A DNA stretch of 64,000 bases from Cupriavidus campinensis. Lineage in GTDB: Bacteria > Pseudomonadota > Gammaproteobacteria > Burkholderiales > Burkholderiaceae. Below are positions 58,642 to 64,000 of the stretch, one piece after another. The notes below the pieces were generated by a model. It was given only the letters and a program-made list of their open reading frames with translations, made no database searches and was not told the origin of the DNA. The stretch is taken from the NCBI RefSeq assembly GCF_905397395.1, contig NZ_CAJPVH010000023.1, positions 16,569-80,568 of the forward strand, given 5' to 3'. How positions within the stretch are numbered: position 1 is the stretch's first letter; each line of letters starts with the position of its first letter. The position numbers and the translations under genes are program-made.

Positions 58642-59469
58642 TCAGCCTGCGAGCGGTGCACCAAGAAAATCGCCGAATGCCGCGTAGAAGCCGGCTTCGT
58701 TGTCCCACGGGATCATGTGACCCGCGTCCGGCACCCGTACCTCGAGCAGGCCCGGGCGCAGCGTGCGCAACTCCTCGACGTCAGCCGGCAGCACCACGTC
58801 GCCGCGCGCGGCGGTGATCAGCAGCGTCGGTACCGCGACGTGCGGCAAGTCGGCGTGGATGTCATCGACGTGGAACCCTTCGAAGCTGGCCAGCATCGCG
58901 CGCTCGTCGCAGGTGTGCAGCCACTCGGCGCGCAACTGGCGCTGCGCCTCGGTCCAGGTGGGGCAAAAGGCCCGCATGCCTTCTGCATCGGTGCCCTGCA
59001 CGGCCAGGCGGATCGAATCGACATACCACGGCAGTTGCGCCGGATAGGGGCGCCGCCCCGGCCCAGAAACGGGCGGATCGACCATCACCAGCCGCGTCAG
59101 CCCGGCCGGGCGGGCACGTGCCGCCCGGATGCCGATGCGGCCACCCATCGAATGGCCGACGATCTGGTAGCGCGCAAGGCCCAGCGCCTGGGCGAATGCC
59201 ACCACGTCCGCCGCCTGTGCATCGAGGCTGTAGTCGAGCGAATCCCCAGCCGACGACAGGCCCCGTCCGCGCACATCGAGCACATAGGTATCGAATCGCT
59301 CGCCAAAACGCTCACCGACGAAACCCCAGGTAATGGCCGGGCTGGTGATGCCCGGGATGATGATCACCGCGTCGCGCCCTTCGCGCCCAGCGCCGGCGCC
59401 GCCGTAGCGCAGGTAGTGCTGGCGGATGCCGTTCGCGTGGACGTTGCCGCCGTACAGGAAAGTGCTCAT
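58642..59469 (-). CDS. nicD: N-formylmaleamate deformylase NicD
   Basis: 275-residue alpha/beta hydrolase that removes formate from N-formylmaleamate, giving maleamate. The nucleophile elbow is GHSMGG (S107), followed by D131 in MVDPPVSG and H251 in AGHMIPWDN; the oxyanion-hole segment is IIPGITSPAITWGF. The ATG at 59469 gives MSTFLYGGNVHANGI. It is 13 bp downstream of nicE. Confidence 0.93.
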   Translation of the reverse strand: MSTFLYGGNVHANGIRQHYLRYGGAGAGREGRDAVIIIPGITSPAITWGFVGERFGERFDTYVLDVRGRGLSSAGDSLDYSLDAQAADVVAFAQALGLARYQIVGHSMGGRIGIRAARARPAGLTRLVMVDPPVSGPGRRPYPAQLPWYVDSIRLAVQGTDAEGMRAFCPTWTEAQRQLRAEWLHTCDERAMLASFEGFHVDDIHADLPHVAVPTLLITAARGDVVLPADVEELRTLRPGLLEVRVPDAGHMIPWDNEAGFYAAFGDFLGAPLAG

Positions 59470-59482
59470 GCCGCGCCCCTTC

Positions 59483-60247
59483 CTAGTAGGCGCCCGACAG
59501 CAGCGTGCCGCCGCCCGGCACCACCGCCTCGAGGTCCAGTTCCTTGAGCAGCGCATAGGTGGTGGCAATCGCGGCCGTGATCACGGGCTTGCCGGTCATC
59601 GCCTCGACCTTCTCCACCACCGGCAGCGACGGCATCTGCACGCAGGCGGACAACACCACGGCGTCCACATCCTTCGTATTCATCTCCGCCACGATGCCCG
59701 GCAGGCGGGACGGGTCATGGCGGCCGACCTCCAGGTTGTCCGGGATCTCGAGTGCACGCCACTCCACCACTTCGAAGCCCTCATGCTCGATGTAGTCGAC
59801 CACCAGTTCGGTCAGCGGCTTCATATAGGGGGCGACCAGCGCGATCCGCTTGGCGCCGATCACCTTCAGCGCATTGACCAGCGCCCCGGCACTGGTCACC
59901 ACCGGCGCCAGGCCGCCATTCTCTTCCGTGCGGGACTTCAGACGCACCTCCGACTGGCGGTGGTAGCCACGGCCCATCGACATGATGGCAACCAGACAGG
60001 CATAGCCGAGCACATCGACGCGGGCATCGCTGAGCTCCAGCGCGCAACGGTCCGATTCGGCATCCATGGCGGCCAGCTCTTCCTTCTTGACCGTCTTCAT
60101 GCGCATGCGGCTGGAATGGAACGTGAAACGCTCCGGGCGCACCAGCTGGCGGGCGGCCAGCATGGCGGGGATCTCGGTTTCCATGGTGGTGTTGGAACTC
60201 GGGACGATCTGACCGATCCGGAAAACTTTCTGCACTTGTGACTCCAT
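59483..60247 (-). CDS. nicE: Maleate cis-trans isomerase NicE
   Basis: 254-residue Asp/Glu-racemase-superfamily isomerase converting maleate to fumarate, the exit to the TCA cycle. The two catalytic cysteines are C84 in LGYACLVAIMSMG and C202 in LSACVQMPS; the N-terminal RIGQIVPSSNTTMETEIP is diagnostic. I start at ATG 60247; in-frame ATGs upstream are possible. First gene of the minus-strand nic operon, divergent from nicC across a 320-bp control region. Confidence 0.94.
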   Translation of the reverse strand: MESQVQKVFRIGQIVPSSNTTMETEIPAMLAARQLVRPERFTFHSSRMRMKTVKKEELAAMDAESDRCALELSDARVDVLGYACLVAIMSMGRGYHRQSEVRLKSRTEENGGLAPVVTSAGALVNALKVIGAKRIALVAPYMKPLTELVVDYIEHEGFEVVEWRALEIPDNLEVGRHDPSRLPGIVAEMNTKDVDAVVLSACVQMPSLPVVEKVEAMTGKPVITAAIATTYALLKELDLEAVVPGGGTLLSGAY

Positions 60248-60327
60248 CGACTGTGTTGTCTGTCTACCCATCCGCCTCTGCTGGGCGGGACCTATGGCGC
60301 ACGCCTTGGCACCTTTCAGCAAATTCT

Positions 60328-60529
60328 AGTGTACACACCTTATTTTTACAACAAGGCTTATCACCCGGAAACACGCACTCATTCAGTGCCTTCTGAATGA
60401 ATGAATCCCGCTATTGGCGCATTATTTCGCCATTCGTGGGCATTGAATTAAATATGACGAACTTGCATCAGGGTTTTCCATAGGCATGGCAAAAGTCATC
60501 TTTACTTGGATTTTTATGGTGTGTACACT
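60328..60529. promoter_or_regulatory. Divergent nicE/nicC control region with two identical operators
   Basis: AGTGTACACACC (60328-60339) and its exact reverse complement GGTGTGTACACT (60518-60529) face each gene; similarity extends a few bases beyond. Each contains the palindrome GTGTACAC. In the nicC copy the embedded TACACT lies 17 bp after TTTACT and may be the -10 box, so binding would block RNA polymerase. In the middle TCATTCAG (60379-60386) and CTGAATGA (60393-60400) form a second, unrelated inverted repeat with a 6-bp spacer. The gene-free stretch 60248-60567 is relatively AT-rich. Confidence 0.7.
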
Positions 60530-60543
60530 CGATTTCACGGTGA

Positions 60544-61728
<1,185 letters not shown>

Positions 61729-61818
61729 GTTTCGCCCCTGGTAGCGGCGCCGCGCAGATCCCTTCAGGGACGAGCGGCGCCGGCACGAATTGCAACACTA
61801 ACGCCCCCCAGACACTTG

Positions 61819-62328
61819 ATGGCCACGCCCCGCCCGATCGTGTTGCGCGTGAACCGGGATACGCAGGAAGTCTGCGTAGACCCGGCAACGCCGTTGCTAT
61901 ACGTCCTGCGCAATGACCTTGCCTGCAATGGCCCGAAGTACGGCTGCGGGCTGGGCCAGTGCGGGGCGTGCACGGTACTGATCGACGGTCTGGCCGCCCG
62001 GTCGTGCATCGTGCCGGCCAGCGCCGCCGTGGGCCGGGCCGTGACCACGCTCGAAGGACTGGGCACGCGCGCGGCACCGGACCCGGTGCAGCAGGCCTTT
62101 ATCGAGGAACAGGCCGCCCAGTGCGGCTATTGCCTCAACGGCATGATCATGAGCGCCAAGGCGCTGCTGGCTGCCAATCCCGATCCGTCCGAGACCGAGA
62201 TTCGCGAGGCGCTGCGCTTCAACCTGTGCCGTTGCGGCACGCACGTCGAGATCCTGCGCGCGGTGCAACGCGCTGCCGTGCTGCAGCGCGAGGCCCACGC
62301 GCACGCGGAAATCGAGGCCATCCGATGA
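61819..62328 (+). CDS. nicA: Nicotinate dehydrogenase iron-sulfur subunit NicA
   Basis: 169-residue two-[2Fe-2S] subunit. The plant-ferredoxin-type cluster is bound by C43, C48, C51 and C63 (YGCGLGQCGACTVLIDG), and the second, all-helical cluster by C102, C105, C137 and C139 (QCGYCLNG, CRCGTH). It passes electrons from the molybdenum subunit onward. ATG 61819 or TTG 61816 starts it; neither has a clear ribosome-binding site. Its stop overlaps the next start (ATGA). Confidence 0.92.
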   Translation: MATPRPIVLRVNRDTQEVCVDPATPLLYVLRNDLACNGPKYGCGLGQCGACTVLIDGLAARSCIVPASAAVGRAVTTLEGLGTRAAPDPVQQAFIEEQAAQCGYCLNGMIMSAKALLAANPDPSETEIREALRFNLCRCGTHVEILRAVQRAAVLQREAHAHAEIEAIR

Positions 62329-64000
62329 ATGCCCGGATGAACGCCTCCGCAGGCGAGCCGATGGACGTTGCGGCGCCAACTGGCATGCTCCACGGCCATG
62401 CCGTGCGGCCGGCGGCGGGCATGGGCCGACTGACCGGCTTCGATGCGGACGCCGCGCGCCGCTGTGCGGGTGTGGTCGATGTGGTGGTGCGTGGCAACTT
62501 TCTGGCCGTTGTCGCGGCGATGCCGGAGCAGGCGCATGCCGGAGCCGTGGCGCTGCAAGCCCGCTGGGAGACACCGCGCGACACCCTCACCACCCCGCCG
62601 CAGATGCGTGCCGTCACCTCGCACGGAAACGCCACGCAAGTGCTGGCGCAAGGCGCCGGGCGCGTCGATGCCACCTATCGCTGGCCGCTGGCCAGCCCGC
62701 GTGCGGATGCCTGCGGCAGCGCCATCGCTGACTGGCAGCACGGCGCGCTGCATGTGTGGCTCGCCTGCACGCAGCCTGCCGCGTTGCGGCTGGAGCTGGC
62801 CGCATTGCTCGACATTGCCGCCGAGTCCATCCTCATCCTCTGCGACCCCGACCCACCGGCCCGGCACGACGCCTTCTGCGCCCGTCAGGCCGCCGCCGAC
62901 GCGGCACTGATGGCGCATGCCATCGGCCGCCCGGTACGTACAACGTTTCGCGCCGCCGAGCTGGGCAATGACGGCCCGAAGCTGAGGCTCGACGTCAGCG
63001 CCACCCTCGCCCCGGCGTCGGCCTACACGATCGCAGCGACCGCCACGCCCGGAGCGGGCACCCCGTTCGCCCTCACGCAGACGGGCCGCGCCGCGCCCTA
63101 CGCCGAAGCGTCCGGCGTGGATCCGGGCCTGGTGCCGCCGTATGCCGTGGAACACCTCGACGTATCGGCCGCGCAGCCGCTGGGCGTGCCCCCGGACATC
63201 GCCGCGCGCGGGCAGGTCTTCGCGCATGAATCCCATCTCGACGGACTGGCGGCCCAGGCCGGCATCGACCCCGTGGCGCTGCGCCTGCAATGGCTCGATG
63301 ACCGCACGGGCAGCGGCCTGATCACGCGGGTGGCCGAGCAATCTGGCTGGCAAGGCCCGCTGAAAGGCCACAACGACGCCACGGCAGGCGTGCGGCGCGG
63401 GCGCGGCTTTGCCTATGCCAGCGTGATCGACATGGAAGACGGCCGGCCCGCGCGTACGTGGTCGGCCTGGGTGGCCGATGTCGAGGTCGACAGCCGGACT
63501 GGCGATATCCACGTCACGCGCGTCACCGTCGGCCATGAGCGGGAAGACATCGCGTCACGCGCCAAGGCGCCGACCACCACGCTGCCCGACGACATCGCCA
63601 CCGCCACGCGGCAACTGACCACCGGCGGCCAACGCTACGACGACTGGGGCGATGGCGCGCCCGCCGAGCCGTCACCCGCCCTCGCGGTGTATGCGGCCGG
63701 CCACGACCTCGCCCCACAGACCCGCGTCGACATCGTCGGCACGCTGGCGGGTGGTGCCGCCGCTACCTTGCCGGCCGCCGCCGCCGTGGCCAATGCCATT
63801 CACGACGCCACCGGCGTGCGCCTGCTGGAGCCACCGTTCAGCGCCGGGCAGATCCGCCAGGCGCTCGAGCACAAGCCCAGCGCGAACAAGTCGCCGCGCA
63901 AGCGCGCCTGGCTGCTGGCCACCCTGGCCCCGCTGACGGCGCTGGCCGGCCTGTGTGCCACGGTCCTGCCGTGGCGCGCGCCCATCGCCCCGGTGGCGCC
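62325..64000 (+). CDS. Degenerate NicB-like subunit, partial (runs off window)
   Basis: Frame open from ATG 62325 to the window edge (558 complete codons visible, no stop). The visible part aligns with the middle and end of NicB at 53.9 kb: MLHGHAVRP, CTQPAALRLELAAL, AIGRPVRTTF, FAHESHLDGLAAQAGIDPVALRL, GRGFAYAS, AWVADVEVDSRTGDIHVTRV and ATLPAAAAVANAIHDATG. It lacks the N-terminal cofactor region and the GCYGRN motif, and the catalytic Glu is Ala478 (GCC at 63756-63758). A basic patch and hydrophobic helix follow (about 525-550). In Pseudomonas NicB cytochrome c domains follow the molybdenum domain, so this copy may be an inactive scaffold carrying cytochrome domains beyond the edge. Confidence 0.75.
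   Translation, partial: MNARMNASAGEPMDVAAPTGMLHGHAVRPAAGMGRLTGFDADAARRCAGVVDVVVRGNFLAVVAAMPEQAHAGAVALQARWETPRDTLTTPPQMRAVTSHGNATQVLAQGAGRVDATYRWPLASPRADACGSAIADWQHGALHVWLACTQPAALRLELAALLDIAAESILILCDPDPPARHDAFCARQAAADAALMAHAIGRPVRTTFRAAELGNDGPKLRLDVSATLAPASAYTIAATATPGAGTPFALTQTGRAAPYAEASGVDPGLVPPYAVEHLDVSAAQPLGVPPDIAARGQVFAHESHLDGLAAQAGIDPVALRLQWLDDRTGSGLITRVAEQSGWQGPLKGHNDATAGVRRGRGFAYASVIDMEDGRPARTWSAWVADVEVDSRTGDIHVTRVTVGHEREDIASRAKAPTTTLPDDIATATRQLTTGGQRYDDWGDGAPAEPSPALAVYAAGHDLAPQTRVDIVGTLAGGAAATLPAAAAVANAIHDATGVRLLEPPFSAGQIRQALEHKPSANKSPRKRAWLLATLAPLTALAGLCATVLPWRAPIAPVA

Noticed and set aside
62127..63536. Minus-strand open frame of about 469 codons opposite the NicB-like gene
   Set aside because: The plus frame from 62325 aligns with NicB across its length, overlaps nicA by ATGA and has matching codon bias; the minus frame has no domain.
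62325..64000. Pseudogene call for the NicB-like gene
   Set aside because: Frame is intact to the window edge with strong codon bias; missing catalytic residues fit a retained inactive subunit better than decay.

Overview
The window reads as chromosomal DNA of a high-GC betaproteobacterium of the Burkholderiaceae, most like Cupriavidus or Ralstonia. The evidence is uniformly GC-rich third codon positions, the long monofunctional PurL, the tig-clpP-clpX-lon-tRNA-ppiD block, the msrB-yciB-bolA-ppiC block, and many Bug/TRAP/Liv-type solute receptors. I see no insertion sequence, prophage, integrase or CRISPR array. Coding density is high and most operons use 1-8 bp overlaps.

Layout. 1-0.64 kb: two tandem, mutually similar small membrane proteins (the first cut by the window edge). 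0.67-7.6 kb (minus): a branched-chain-amino-acid-type ABC importer (livFGMH plus receptor) behind an acyl-CoA ligase. 7.9-11.8 kb: selO, then msrB, yciB, bolA and a periplasmic parvulin. 11.9-14.0 kb: an orphan protein, a hydantoin/Asp-Glu racemase and two small membrane proteins. 14.1-18.1 kb: purL. 18.4-24 kb: a MarR-like regulator and the copper module copB-copA divergent from copR-copS. 24.3-31.1 kb: TRAP importer dctPQM, dadA, nnr and an EamA exporter. 31.3-36.4 kb: pgi, a LolD-like ABC ATPase with start codons overlapping tesA, and ppiD. 36.5-43.2 kb: tRNA-Asp, tRNA-Val, lon (with a sigma-32-like promoter), clpX, clpP, tig. 43.4-46.8 kb: mnmC, rlmJ and a VanZ-like protein.

47-64 kb is a catabolic island for pyridine carboxylates. 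Its right half encodes the maleamate pathway of nicotinate degradation: nicA and nicB-type hydroxylase subunits, nicC, nicX, nicD, nicF and nicE take nicotinate through 6-hydroxynicotinate, 2,5-dihydroxypyridine, N-formylmaleamate, maleamate and maleate to fumarate. A NicS-like TetR regulator sits among them. Catalytic residues are intact in NicX (H265, H318, D320), NicF (D29, K117, C150), NicD and NicE. The hydroxylase has an odd structure: the complete molybdenum-binding subunit stands alone at 53.9-56.1 kb, while the gene beside nicA is a shortened homologue whose catalytic Glu is Ala.

The left half of the island (47.1-53.8 kb) is the most novel part. A NadC-family phosphoribosyltransferase and a fusion of PhnN (ribose-1,5-bisphosphate kinase) to an AMP-phosphorylase-like enzyme are driven by two promoters with identical 72-bp geometry and the same duplicated operator. 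Two MarR regulators, a Bug receptor and a porin are interleaved. Together the enzymes could form a PRPP cycle: quinolinate + PRPP -> nicotinate mononucleotide + CO2; phosphorolysis -> nicotinate + ribose-1,5-bisphosphate; rephosphorylation -> PRPP. This would convert quinolinate to nicotinate for the nic pathway next door. It is inference from domains, promoters and context; no step is proven by the sequence alone.
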